Assembly (NCBI GenBank): GCA_037783545.1
Contig: JBBELK010000052.1
Span: forward strand, 2,418,001-2,482,000
Direction of reading: 5' to 3'
From: Henricia sp. BOLD:AAB3569
Lineage: Eukaryota; Echinodermata; Asteroidea; Spinulosida; Echinasteridae
DNA length: 64,000 nucleotides
The notes below the pieces were generated by a model. That model was not told where the DNA came from. It ran no database searches and saw only the letters and a program-made list of their open reading frames with translations. Within the stretch, counting starts at the first letter, position 1. Each line of letters begins with the position of its first letter. Below, piece by piece: positions 36,263-47,284 of the stretch. Position numbers and translations under genes: made by a program.

Positions 36263-37264
36263 CAGGTGCTCGCTTAAGGAAAACGCTCTATGAGGATGGA
36301 CTGATTTGGGGATTTATTTATGTAATAAGCACATTGACAATACAAGAAGTACATATGTTTTAACAAAAGTGAACAAAATCTAACATATATTTTCCTTTGT
36401 TGTTTTTGGCATGGACCTTATTATCATCTCCATATTATATAATTTTTCTATACAACACTGTGCTATTTTATCCACACAAGCAGAAATTAACAATTATTAC
36501 AAACCAATTTACAAGAAGGAATAACAAGAAGGACAGTTGTTTGACCACTAACTATAAACAAAATCCCCGAAATGTGAAAAAAGACATGGCTGTTTCGTTT
36601 ATAACGCCTCATCTTTAGCAGACGACGGGAAATATTTCATCTGCTACGAGTAGTCGTGTTTCCCGAGGATTGTTACATAATGTGCACGGAATACTGATAG
36701 GTAACAGACGAAATAGCGCCCTCAATCTAATGATTAAAAATCTTACAAAATTTACACGTATTGGCGTGAAAAAACAAATCACATTTCCACTCATTAGAAA
36801 ATATTAGATTTTCAGTATGTTAATCAGTGATTTTGTTTATACACTAGTCAGTGTTGAAATGCATTCCGTTGCAATTAGTTCTAAGTCAGGCACAATTTTC
36901 CCGTAAATTAACCGGACTATAACGGCAAGATTTGCTTCTGAACATGAAAGCGGCTTGGCAGAGTATGTTTACTTTACGAAGTTGATTCTTCTTCGAGAAC
37001 AGGGCTGCGTTTCAAATACGCGAACAATGCGAACGTTTGCAACGTTCGCCAACAACAGGTGCCCGGCTTTAAATGGGTGTACACAAAAGCACTGCAAGTG
37101 GAACGCAGCCCAGATCTCGCAAAGCGTCACAAAAACGTATATTAAAACGTTTATTGACTGTCCTTTGTGAATGTCGCCCTCATTCGGCCACAGTTATAGA
37201 TGACGTGCTCTTTGTTTACATCTAAACCGCCCTCTGTTGAAAATTGGTAGTCGTTATGCGCATT

Positions 37265-37386
37265 GCACACACACTGTGTTTTGCATAAATTTGGCTTGGT
37301 AATGTACCAAAGGTCACATAATTCAAAGCGATTTGGCACGCGACCTCACCCATACACCAAATTTATGCAAAACACAGTGTGTGTGC
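37265..37386. repeat. Foldback element
   Basis: GCACACACACTGTGTTTTGC and ATAAATTTGG at 37265-37294 are exactly complementary to 37357-37386. Confidence 0.78.
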
Positions 37387-37496
37387 ATAACGCCAGACAT
37401 GTTATGTTTTGCTGTGACGCAGGTCACATCATGTTTTACATAAATTTGATTTTAAAAATGAGGGCACATGTCAAATCGTCTTTGAATTTTGTAACC

Positions 37497-37740
37497 TTTG
37501 GGCCCTTTTCCAAATCTCGACTCCGTCTTCAGGCTCCAGGCTCCGGCTTCACTTTAGCGAAGCCAAACAGTTCATGACGTAACGAAGCCGGCCGAAGTCA
37601 CCTCTTTAGTTGACTTCGTTTTGAAGCCTCATTTGGGCCAAAACGAAGCCTCAAAATGAAGCCCGAAGCCGAGCCGAAGATGGTGGAATGGAGACGGAGC
37701 CGGAGACGGAGACGAAGCCGAGATTTGAAAAAAGGCCCAT
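37497..37740. mobile_element. Foldback element of GAAGCC/GGCTTC units
   Basis: GGGCCCTTTTCCAAATCTCG at the left and CGAGATTTGAAAAAAGGCCC at the right are inverted. The interior is made of GAAGCC and GGAGACGGAG units. The segments flanking it on both sides are related to 27595-27740. Confidence 0.65.
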
Positions 37741-38370
37741 GTATCGTTACAAACTGCAAAACAGGATGTGCGCGCACAACGACGACCATTTTTTAACAGA
37801 GGGCGCTTTAGATATAAACAAAGAGCACATCGCCTATACAGGGTGTCAAAAAGAGGAAACCGAGATTAAATTGTTAATTACGAGGTAATACATACTGAGA
37901 ATAAAATTAAAAAAACCACAAATCAATCTGTCTCCTGTTTTTATAAAACAAAACATCCAAAGTACTAAGTTCATGGAACACCGATAGTTCACAGCAACCC
38001 TGTCAGAAATAGCTTTGCACCAGATTATGTGTTCATCGACTAAACATAATAAACAGGGAAAAACAATACTTACTTTAAAATACTTTACGCAGTGCTCTTA
38101 TTGGAAACGTGAACTTAAAAATAAATAAATAATTACAATAAAATAAAATGATTTCTGAATAGCCTGTGTATGATTTTGTAGGGACAACTCAGGATGGCCG
38201 TCAAGCTAACGGACTGTTAGGTTTACTTGCAATTTTTGGTGATGCAAAGAAAACACCAGATTGGCTTAAAACGAGCACAATTTACAAAATGTGCCTGAAA
38301 AAAAAACCACTTAAATTTAACCAGTATTGGAATTTACATTTTAAAATATATTATTTTAATTTCCCATCAG

Positions 38371-39515
38371 GACCTGTACATGGAGAGGACCAAGAGAGCG
38401 CTGACGGAGATCAATCTCCTAGCCTATCTCAGATCTTGAAACCAAACAAACAGCGTGAACCGGCAGCGCAGGCCACAGGCGGTGATACAGAGAGCGGCGA
38501 GCAGCAAGGGGCTGGCTTTTTCGGAGGCGGAGATGGAGAGAACGATGCGGAAGACGCCGAAGGTACTGCGATAGGGACTGGAGATGTACTGCAGCAGGTT
38601 GGGGCAAGTGATAGCGAAGCACAAGAGGCACCGGAGGCTCCGGAGGCACCGGAAGCTCCGGAGGCACCGGAAGCACCGGAAGCACCAGAGGCACCGGAAG
38701 CACCGGAAGCACCGGAGGCACCGGAAGCACCGGACGCACCGGAAGCACCGGAGGCACCAGAGGCACCAGAGGCACCAGAGGCACCAGAGGCACCGGAGGC
38801 ACCGGAGGCATCGGAGGCATCGGAGGCATCGGAGGGTGGAGGAGGGGAAGGAGCCGGAGGCCTACCATTTGTCGGCGGTGCACAAGGGAATGCCGCACAA
38901 GTTGGAGCAGGCGGTGACGAAAGTGAAGAAGATACGCAAATTGGAGCTGTCGGAGACGCGCAGGTAGTCGGAGGCAACACGGAGAGTGGAGAGGATGGGG
39001 ACTCAGTGGCCGTGCAGCAAGGAGTCACGGAGCCAGAGAGTGCAGAGGCAAATGAGAACGAGAACGCGCCTTTGGTCTCGGTGTTACCATCAGTGTCTCA
39101 CTCAGACGATTTCAGCACCGATACTTTAGTCAGCATATCCAGCGAGGGAGGGCTCGCTGCAGGTATTGCAGACGAAATCCAGGACCCGGTGAAAGATGTC
39201 AGCGAGGGAGGGCTCGCTGCAGGTATTGCAGACGAAATCCAGGACCCGGTGAAAGATGTCAGGAAGCCAAAACTACCGGTGGGTGAGCTTGCCGGAAAAC
39301 AGACCTCTCCTGAGAAAGCTACTTCAAAGCCCGATGAGAGCTCAGCCAGTCCAGAGGATGCTGAAAAACCAGAGAACGAGCCCAAGGGCCTGACAGGTGC
39401 GCAGAAGACGCGAGTGGCTATCTCTGTGTCGGCCGTGGGAGCTATCGTTGTAGTAGGGGTTATTGCGTACATGATTGGTAAAAGAGTGTCGAGGCGTTCT
39501 TACACCGGCCCATAA
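38371..39515 (+). CDS. Gene 3, exon 2: Glu-Ala-Pro repeat membrane protein
   Basis: The acceptor TTTCCCATCAG ends at 38370. Open frame continues upstream into the intron, but the leader fits only when spliced here. The joined protein is about 399 residues. Its ectodomain is acidic. It begins EDQESADGDQ, has ESGEQQGAG and ESGEDGDS (acidic Ser-Gly, possible glycosaminoglycan sites), and a run of about 20 Glu-Ala-Pro triplets ending in three Glu-Ala-Ser (38625-38833). A later 20-residue block is present twice through an exact 60-bp duplication (39141-39200 and 39201-39260). Residues about 367-387 are a Val/Ile-rich transmembrane helix followed by GKRVSRRSYTGP. It is probably a rigid, rod-like type I surface protein. 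EAP repeats are not diagnostic of a family. Confidence 0.75.
38625..38833 (+). repeat. 9-bp (Glu-Ala-Pro) coding microsatellite in gene 3
   Basis: About 23 copies of a GAGGCACCG-like 9-mer encode Glu-Ala-Pro, with one Asp-Ala-Pro and three terminal Glu-Ala-Ser. Third-position changes (CCG/CCA, GCA/GCT) show the array is not freshly made, but its length is likely to vary between alleles. Confidence 0.9.
39141..39260 (+). repeat. Exact 60-bp tandem duplication in gene 3
   Basis: Positions 39141-39200 and 39201-39260 are identical, and each encodes the same 20 residues (beginning SEGGLAAGIADE). With no visible substitution between copies the duplication is recent or kept identical by conversion, and it keeps the frame. 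Confidence 0.93.
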
Positions 39516-39846
39516 ATTATTACAACACATCTCCAGTCACCCCTCCTTTTCCCCATAAAAACCTCAGTTTACAAATTTTTGCCTCGACGGGTGATCATAA
39601 CATGCGAAGCATTTCTCAAACACAAACCACAACGCTATATTTTTACTAGAGTCAACTTTGTGTGCCGCCAAGGTATGGGTTTGCACTAAAACCAGTAAAC
39701 AGTTTCAGAAATAGACGTCTAGGATTACCAGCGAATGTTTAGACCCAGTTACCCTTGCAACTGGGGTTACACTTTTATTAGAAATTTAAATGTATTAACT
39801 AGTCATCAAGATTGTCTGTTGAAAAATCCTTGCCAAACTCCCTTAA

Positions 39847-40343
39847 AGCCCCTGTCATCATTGGGAAATCGAAAATGAGAAATGTTCACAGATTTACGCA
39901 TAACTTACACAATATAAACATGATGACCATAGAAAGGTTCCCCTGAAATGGTTTTGTCTAAAGTGCTATAGTCTTTGGTAAATTAGCAAAACAATTATTG
40001 TTCGTCTCACGAGACGAAAATTTATTTCGCCCCCAAACCACCTCGCCATGGACCACTTCGCCCTGAAGTACTTCACCCAAAGGCCATTTCGCCCCAAAAC
40101 CACTTAGTCAAAACACAACCTCGCCCAAATGCCACTTCGCCCCAAAACAACTTCGTGCACAGGCTGTGGTTCAGGGCAAAGTGGCTTTGGGGCGAAGTGA
40201 CTGTTAACAATTTTTGACCGTTTTCTCAAAAGTTAGGCAAAGTACGGAGCTGATTTTTGCTCAGGTTAATTTTAATCGTGCATACCTTCAATCACAGGGG
40301 AGTGAAACTATTTTTAACGGTTTACCAATCATGAGCAGGGGAT
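39847..40343. mobile_element. TTAA MITE family A, copy 6 (reverse orientation)
   Basis: TTAA at 39843-39846 and 40344-40347 flank a reverse copy with CGTCTCACGAGACG and the GCCCCAAAACCACTTCG units. It is more diverged than copy 4. Confidence 0.7.
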
Positions 40344-41515
40344 TTAAATGCCCTATATATCATTTGCAAGATAAAACTTTGTACAGATTCGTGGAATAAG
40401 AGTGTAACATATCTAAGGAAGAAAGTTGTAAACTAGCCTGAATTTTTTTTAGCTACATAGATGCATCAATGCTTCAGAAAACCTTGAAAATCCTTATATG
40501 GATTTTGTGTACAAGTGAAAAAAAAGAAATTTTGGACGGAAATAAATTAATGTGGTGTTTGTTACCATTGCTATCAACACTTTGAGTAAGGTTTTTTCTT
40601 GTCAACTCATGCATGAAAAACAAAATGGGGTCAGTGCAAATAATACAATGGGCCTTTAACTCTTTTCCACCAAATGGACGTTTCCATGAACCCCATTGTT
40701 CTAATTTAAAAATGTGTACGTCGCCTTAAAAAATTGGGTTTAGTCACAATTAAGCCTAGAGCAGAATTGGCCAGGAAAGCCTGTATCTAAATTTAAATTA
40801 TTGCAAATGTCTGTAACATTGCAAAAATCCCGAAGCATTCAAAATAATTTAATAATTATTCTAGCAATGGCAATAAACATGTATTTGTAACAACTTTGAA
40901 ATTATTGTTTTTACTGTCTGTTTTTTTTTCAAACACAAGCAAGTCTTTCAAAAAGGAAACAAAAAATCACATTTTTCGGAAACCAAAACAGTATATGAAG
41001 AAAAATAAAAAAGGCCGAAGAAATTTAGGACGCGTACAATGAATTCATATTATGTATTTCTAATGCACTTCTCGAGTGGCTTAATCCGTACCGCTGTAGC
41101 CTGTCAATTTGCCAGTAAATTTTGTCAAATTAACTGCTCCTTAAAATTATTATTTTGATGAATATCGTTTTTGTGGACCAATCAGAAATCGGGAATTTTG
41201 TTTAATCCAGGGCAACGCACTCGTACGCAGTAGACCACGGATCGAGGTTGACTGCTTCTATATAGTTTCATGGTCCATTACACAATCACGTCATGTCACC
41301 TTTGAATATGTTAATTGGGGTTTGTTTTTTCCCTTAGTCAGATTTGACTAAGTGTTTTTTTACAGTGTACGGCCGATAAAAGTTCGCACATGCGCCGCAG
41401 TACTCTGTGTCACCCTCTAACAGGTGTGACGTACTCTCGACAGGTACCGTGCTAAATTGAGCGTCGCCATTTTGGCTTAACGCTATATATGAGACGATTC
41501 TGGGCAAACGTGCAC

Positions 41516-42015
41516 AATGGTTGAGGTCACAATTATGTGTGTGTTACGTGTTAGTGTTAAGCGGTCCTCCCACTGTGTGATTCTTGCCACAAATTTCCTA
41601 CGATTAGCTACGATTAAGTACGATTGTGTGTAGAGTCTATAGAAAGTCTCTGGTAATCGTACCAAATCGTACCAATTCGTGGCAAAAATCGCACAGTGGG
41701 AGGCTCGCTTTACTATAGACTCTATATACAATCGTTCCAAATCGTACCTAATCGTTGGAAATTCGGTCACAATTTTGATTAAGTTAACAGATCTGTTACA
41801 TTAACACTAACACGTAACACAGTTTTTTGACTTCTCCCTGTGTACAGTGTAGATAATTAATATGGTGTTAACGCCGTGTTAACAGATCTGTTAACAAGGT
41901 GTTAACCTGGACATTCAGTTAGAAGTCGAGATTAATGCCGTGTTAACAGATCTGTTAACAGGTCTATTAAACTAATACTAACACGTAACACACAGAATTG
42001 TGACCTCACCCATTG
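41516..42015. mobile_element. TIR element with a nested foldback
   Basis: CAATGGTTGAGGTCACAATT and GTTACGTGTTAGT at the left are inverted at 41970-42015. A second foldback with CCTCCCACTGTG/CACAGTGGGAGG ends (about 41559-41711) sits inside. The interior also repeats AACAGATCTGTTAAC palindromes. Confidence 0.7.
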
Positions 42016-42677
42016 CTGGTCTTGTTCGAAAAAAAAGCCAAAATGGCAGCGCCCGAATCGTCACGGTCTCCATACGTTAAACTCTTTGGGTTCAAAAGAC
42101 CTTCGACATAATGACGTAACATTTCGTTATGCTCTTTAGCAGTACTGCAATAGTTAGGCGCCCTTAGTGACCATAAATAAAGGAAATAAGGGGGACTTGT
42201 ACTATTCAAGATAAAATGCAGTTTTGGAAAAGATTATTGGACCACCTACAAACTGACAACAAAAATAATAACATTTTGTTGTGGAAAGTCTTTCCGCAAT
42301 ATTTGATGCCACGTAAGGCTCCTGAGCTAACGACTTACATCATCTAAGTCTAAACATGATAAACATAAGCCCGGTTTCTGACGAATTTTTTTTTTTAAAA
42401 TAGTTAAATAAGTAGGTGTTCTAATTTGTTTCCAAGGCTGTATCATAACCGTACGATACTATGTACTATGGTAACACGTATAAGTCGAATGGTAACACAA
42501 AACCAAGCCGACTTTTTCTGCCAAATGGCGTAACATCAATCTGTCTGGCGACGTCATCAGATATACGATGCATGACTAATGACTAATGTATTATGAGTAA
42601 TACATATGTGAAATACAACAATACACGTATTTCTTTGAAAACAAATTAAGTCATTTGGTTCAAGGAAGTTTCCGTTA

Positions 42678-43334
42678 GGGCGGGTTCCCACTGCACTATT
42701 CATCCGTTACATCCGTCCGTCCGTCGCGTTGCCACATGTCAAAACGGATGAGTTGAATTTGTTCCAGGAGCTGTCCGTTCTGTACGTTTTCACCAGCGGT
42801 TCACACTAGACGCATCCAACCACGTTGGGAATTGAACAAAATGCGCGTGAGCGCAGGAAATCCACTACGTCACATGCACAGCGCCATGCGTTGCTTCATC
42901 CGTCGATTTTAGCCACCTGAGTAAAGCTAGCTTCGATTCTGACACCCATTTAGCTGCACATTGAAAAACAAAGAATACATCCACCACAGGATCTTTCATT
43001 CAGCGAACCGCTTCAGAAAAACCATCCTATGTTGGATGTATTTTGATTGCACTGTTGGATATATTTTGATTGCACTGTTGTACGTACAACGGACGCGACT
43101 GACAAAAATCCGACGGACAAGTAGACTTCGGATCAACTCTTCCGTCATCCGTCAATCTAACGTATGAAACCTTCGGATACGTTGATTTTTCTACTCGACG
43201 TACGTAAATGAAGCTGATCTTTGGACGGTTCACCTTGAAAACGTATCAACGGACCAAACACTGACGGACCGGAGACGACGTACGTCGATTTTACGTACGT
43301 CTGACGGATGAAAATAGTGCAGTGGGAACCCGCC
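42678..43334. mobile_element. MITE with GGGCGGGTTCCCACTGCACT ends, copy 1
   Basis: Perfect inverted ends GGGCGGGTTCCCACTGCACT and complement, flanked by TTA on both sides (42675-42677, 43335-43337), as expected for PIF/Harbinger-type targets. The interior is rich in TACGTACGTC. It ends 231 bp before the gene 4 ATG, so it borders the promoter. Confidence 0.78.
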
Positions 43335-43452
43335 TTATATGGTATTCTCTTCTATTCCGGAGGTCGAATTGCGCGTATATGAACAGTTGAGTCAATTTCC
43401 CCTTTTCGCGGTCAAAAACAGTTCCTGTGACGACATGACATACAACATTGGG

Positions 43453-43460
43453 TATATAAA
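43453..43460 (+). promoter_or_regulatory. TATA box candidate for gene 4
   Basis: TATATAAA lies 105 bases upstream of the gene 4 ATG, a spacing that allows a start site near 43485 and a short 5' UTR. Support is by motif and position only. Confidence 0.35.
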
Positions 43461-43564
43461 TGATATTTCAGCAAGTCCTCTTCAAAAGGTTTGGACAAAT
43501 TCAAAATTGACCATAAAATCTTTCGGCTTGCATAGATCTTCATTTTATTCGCCTTTAGTTCGTC

Positions 43565-43616
43565 ATGATGTCTGCATCAACATTATCTAGAGTTCTCGTG
43601 GTCCTTGCCGTGATGG
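43565..43616 (+). CDS. Gene 4, exon 1: leader start (phase-1 donor)
   Basis: Two ATGs (43565 and 43568) start MMSASTLSRVLVVLAVM, a hydrophobic leader, then one G before the donor GTAAGT at 43617. It joins in phase to 46908, reading A-L-V-L-V-Q-L-S-D-A, with a good cleavage site after SDA. The first ATG is taken by default; the second would shorten the leader by one residue only. Confidence 0.65.
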
Positions 43617-43635
43617 GTAAGTACTATTTTTAATA

Positions 43636-44220
43636 ATAATAATACAGCATTTATGAAGCGCACTTGATCTGTAAAAAACATTCAAAGGCGCTGGTCTAGT
43701 TTAACAATGTTTTAAATTCTCAATTCTTTGTAAATGCATTTGTGAACATGTGTGTCATTAGTTGTTGCTAAAAGACAATGATATTATATATTTCTCTGAG
43801 AGACTGAGGAAGATAATTACATAACCTTCGAGCAATACTCAGAAAACCTCTGTCTCCTTAAGAGGACAGTCTGGTACGTGGCACAAATAGTGGGGAAGCA
43901 CTAGTTGACCATAAACCTGGTCTTGTGGTTCGACGAACCCTGGATATTTTTAGGAGCTAAACCGTGTAGACCTTTAATGTAAAAAGAATTATTTTGTACT
44001 GGATTCTTTCTTTGATTGGTAGCCAATGTAGCTTCTGTAGGATAGGAGTAATGTGATCAGATGATTTGCTGTGCGTTATGAGGCGTGCTGCAGCATTTTG
44101 TACACGCTGAAGACGATTTAATGTTTGTTGAGGAAGACCAGCCAGTGAACTGTTGCAAAATTCTAATCGAGATGTAATAAATGCATGTATAAGTTGCTCT
44201 GCTGAGCTGGCGGATAGCAA
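43636..44220 (-). mobile_element. LINE 3' end, CR1/L2-like reverse transcriptase fragment
   Basis: On the minus strand 43957-44220 encodes SRLEFCNSSLAGLPQ, then NRLQRVQNAAARLITHSK and HITPILQKLHWLPIKERI. This is the typical thumb/C-terminal part of CR1/L2-type non-LTR reverse transcriptase. Homology continues with frame changes to about 43785 (RTTRPGLWS.. and GDRGFLS-like text) and ends near an AATAATAATA tail. 5'-truncated and dead. Lies in the intron of gene 4. Confidence 0.82.
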
Positions 44221-44630
44221 TTTTTTAATTTAGGAAACTCGGCGCAACTGTGTGTAAGAAATTCGACAGATGTTAGTAACGTGTTTCTCTAAGTTACTTG
44301 CTAAGGATTATCACTTCATGTATATACATTTTTATATTCAAAGAAATTATAATTAAGAATCTTTGAGGCAAATATATGTTTAATATTGATCCCTCATGTG
44401 GGGAAACAGGATTTGAAATCATTGAGCCAAATACATAAAAACTAGGAATTGCTTCTTGTAGGCTTTTACTTACATCATTACCGTATAGCATAAAATATAG
44501 GCAGGTTCTCACAAGCAAAAGCTTCTATTTGAAGCAAAAGCAAGAACTAATTTCCTTTTTAAGCATTAGTGCATCTATGTATGTAGCTGACGTTATTGCA
44601 GGCTAGCTAATAGATTCATCAATTTAGATA

Positions 44631-45290
44631 TATACTCTCCAACAAAAGAAACTGTGCATGATACAAATTGCTGTATTTTTTCAGCCATGGCAGATAACTC
44701 GCTGGAATAAACTGTAATCTTTTAAATGGTTAATCTTTCAAATGTACAAAATGTGTTCGTCGTGTTCTCTGAGGTTGCTGAAAACTGACTTGCCAATATT
44801 GAAGTCACAAAGCCAGTATCGAGTGTGTTCCCCTTGTGCATTAATCACTGCTGTGCATCTTCGCCTCATGGAGCCAATGACACGCGCATGAAAGAGAATA
44901 TTGACTTTTGGGTAGTCCTTTTATACGGCTTGCTAACGAGACCTGCAGCCGATTTCACGAAACTTTACGCAATTGCGCAAGTCCACTTACGCCATAAGTT
45001 ATTGCGCAAGTAATGGCGTAAGTGGACTTGCGCAATTGCGTAAAGTTTCGTGAAATCGGCTGCTGAACTTTATGAAATTATGTTACATAACAACCTGTAG
45101 GACCCCTATTGTGAAATCAACACCCAGGCATGCCTAAGTCCTGCACTATGCGATGAGCAGGTTTTGAGTGCATAACATTTTTCTAACAATGTCAGGGAAT
45201 ATTGTCTGTGAATTTGGTGTTTATTTTCCACCTTCTTGAAAAAATACAGCAATTTTTACCATGCACAGTTTCTTTTGTTGGAGAGTATAT
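44631..45290. mobile_element. TA-flanked TIR element (TATACTCTCCAACAAAAGAAA ends)
   Basis: Inverted ends of about 50 bases, including CTCTCCAACAAAAGAAACTG and AAATTGCTGTATTTTTT, start at TATA on each side, as for Tc1/mariner-type insertion. Its interior carries the nested family C foldback. No transposase frame remains. Confidence 0.72.
44945..45063. mobile_element. Perfect foldback element family C, copy 2 (nested)
   Basis: Same arms as 22709-22831 and similar length. It lies inside the TIR element 44631-45290, so it inserted after that element. Confidence 0.8.
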
Positions 45291-45469
45291 GTTCTATCCT
45301 TTTTCCAGGAATAAAAAACGTTATAATATGCAAATTATAATTATATTCGGCCTTTTAATAAGAAATTAATATTTATACTCGTGGAGTAATCCGTAATACA
45401 GGTTAGAAGTGGTATATTCTTTTCGTGTACGTTTTCCTATTAGAGCCTCGGGAAAACCAGATTTTTGGA

Positions 45470-45720
45470 ACAGGGGCCAATTTCATAGAGCTGCTTAAGC
45501 ATGAAAAATTGCTTAAGTATGAAAAACGTTGCTTGATAAAGTGAGGTTACCAGCAAAATTTTCAAGTGAATGTCATGGTAATGAACAGTCCTGTAACACT
45601 GGTCATACCACAATTGCTATCACAAGAAATTTTTGCTGGTAACCTCACTTTATCAAGCAACGTTTTTCATGCTTAAGCAATTTTTCATGCTTAAGCAGCT
45701 CTATGAAATTGGCCCCTGTT
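45470..45720. mobile_element. Foldback MITE, AACAGGGGCCAATTTCATAG ends
   Basis: About 100-base arms, e.g. TTGCTTGATAAAGTGAGGTT and its complement, enclose a short loop. Lies in the intron of gene 4. Confidence 0.8.
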
Positions 45721-46647
45721 CTCAACTTACAGAAAATTTAAACAAATCGAGTCGTTAGTGCATGATTCCCTTCATCCACTTTTTAGGCAACTTGTCATAG
45801 TGCTGACTTCAATACTTTTCGTAAATGTCTTGCTCGTTAGGAGATGACAATGACATAATTATCCTAATACCACCGGACAACGCAGCATTTTCCCAGATAT
45901 TTGTTTTTTTTCCCCTGAAATATTTTTGTTTCTTTTGCTGATATGAATTCAAAATTGGGTATTTTATTACGCTAGTTCGTGCAGGTACATGGTATTTACA
46001 TGGTATTTACATGGTAATTACATGTTATTTAATGTTAAAATTATCGTAACTCTAAAACTGTAAGAGTGCCCCACCCAAATCTGTCTGGAAATGTTCCTTA
46101 CATCTTAAGCTAACAAATAAAATTACGCATTTTGACAAATACGCATTTTTTGCAAATCGAGGTCAAAGGTTATAAATTCATATTACTTTTTTGTGGTACG
46201 AGATACAATTTTGATGTTATTTTATAAAATGAAGGCCATTTCAAGAGCTTTAAAATGATGTAAAGTTTATCTCTGTAGGTTCATTACTTTTAGAGATATA
46301 ATTGTCCAAACATAGCAGGTCATGCTAATTAGTCCAAAATTTGGTGACCCGTATCTCAAAAATTAATTGACCGAATTACATACAATTTCAATTCTCGGGG
46401 TTTCTCAAGGAGTCCAATCAGCACACCAAATTTCATTTCAATCCGTAATGGTCAGGTCCAAAAGCTCGTTGAATTGACACGGAATGACCCTATTGCTTAT
46501 TGACTTTGGTATCAAAGTCAATAACATATAACTGTATCGACGTATTATCAATATAACTTATCTGATGAACACAACATCTGGTATGGTGCCTGATCACCAT
46601 TGGAATGAAACAACCAAACTTGGGTGGGTGGGGGGGGGGGGGTGGGA

Positions 46648-46716
46648 TCGTAAGGGATTAAAACCCGAGACCTTTGACTCACTAGGCAGATGCTCTACCA
46701 GCTGAGCTATAAGGCA
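46648..46716 (-). pseudogene. tRNA-like sequence (decayed tRNA or SINE head)
   Basis: The minus strand reads TATAGCTCAGCTGGTAGAGC then CGGGTTTTAATCCC, a good D-arm and a T-arm-like segment. The anticodon stem (TCTGC against GTCAA) and the acceptor ends do not pair, so it is unlikely to be a working tRNA. It sits in the intron of gene 4, about 190 bp before exon 2. Confidence 0.55.
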
Positions 46717-46907
46717 CAGTTGGTATACCCCCTCAGGTTTTCCCTATGGACCCAATTCTTCTCTCGGTGTTGCATGGTAGCGCAACTGGGCAAAGTAACG
46801 AACACAACATCTGGTATGTTATCTGATGTAATCGAACACAAGGCCACCATTAGATCATTAGGCCATTCACCCATATGACTCAAATTGTGTCCTTTTCCCC
46901 CTTGTAG

Positions 46908-47284
46908 CATTAGTGTTGGTTCAACTGAGCGACGCGCGACCCCGAAAGCCCCACAGTGGCCGGATCCGATTCGGAGTAGCCGAATGGAATGACATCGAAG
47001 ACGAAGACGACGACGACTCGGGAGACAGCGATGACGATGATGATGATAGCAATAGTTCGGAGGAAGTACCGCAGCCCCGCCCATTGACGACCCAAGCCAT
47101 CACAGCCACACCCATAGTGACCACGGCCGCAGTAACCACAGAAGCAGCGACCACGGCTGCAGTAACCACGACAGCAGCGACCACGGCCGATTTAAACACG
47201 TCCGCAGTAACCACGCCCATAGCAACAACGCTCCAAGGCACCACGGACGAGGCAACAACCGTTCAACGCGGTGATACACCTTAG
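46908..47284 (+). CDS. Gene 4, exon 2: acidic, Thr-rich secreted protein ending in RGD
   Basis: The acceptor CCCCCTTGTAG ends at 46907. The joined protein is 142 residues. After cleavage it begins with a basic segment (RPRKPHSGRIRFG), then an Asp/Ser block (DDDDSGDSDDDDDD, then SNSSEEV) whose Ser-Gly-Asp context fits glycosaminoglycan or phospho-Ser modification. About 60 residues of Thr/Ala/Val follow, with many TT pairs typical of mucin-type O-glycosylation. It ends TTVQRGDTP, with RGD at 47267-47275. There is no transmembrane helix, so it is probably secreted. The order acidic block, SxSxEV, Thr-rich run, RGD is shared with gene 5, indicating paralogy or strong convergence. It may bind integrins and/or calcium or mineral; both are inferences. 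Confidence 0.7.

Noticed and set aside
38429-39028. Minus-strand Gly-Ala-Ser repeat frame opposite gene 3
   Set aside because: Antisense of the 9-bp EAP microsatellite; open in all frames because of the repeat.
46648-46716. Functional tRNA gene
   Set aside because: D- and T-arm text is present, but the anticodon and acceptor stems do not pair.
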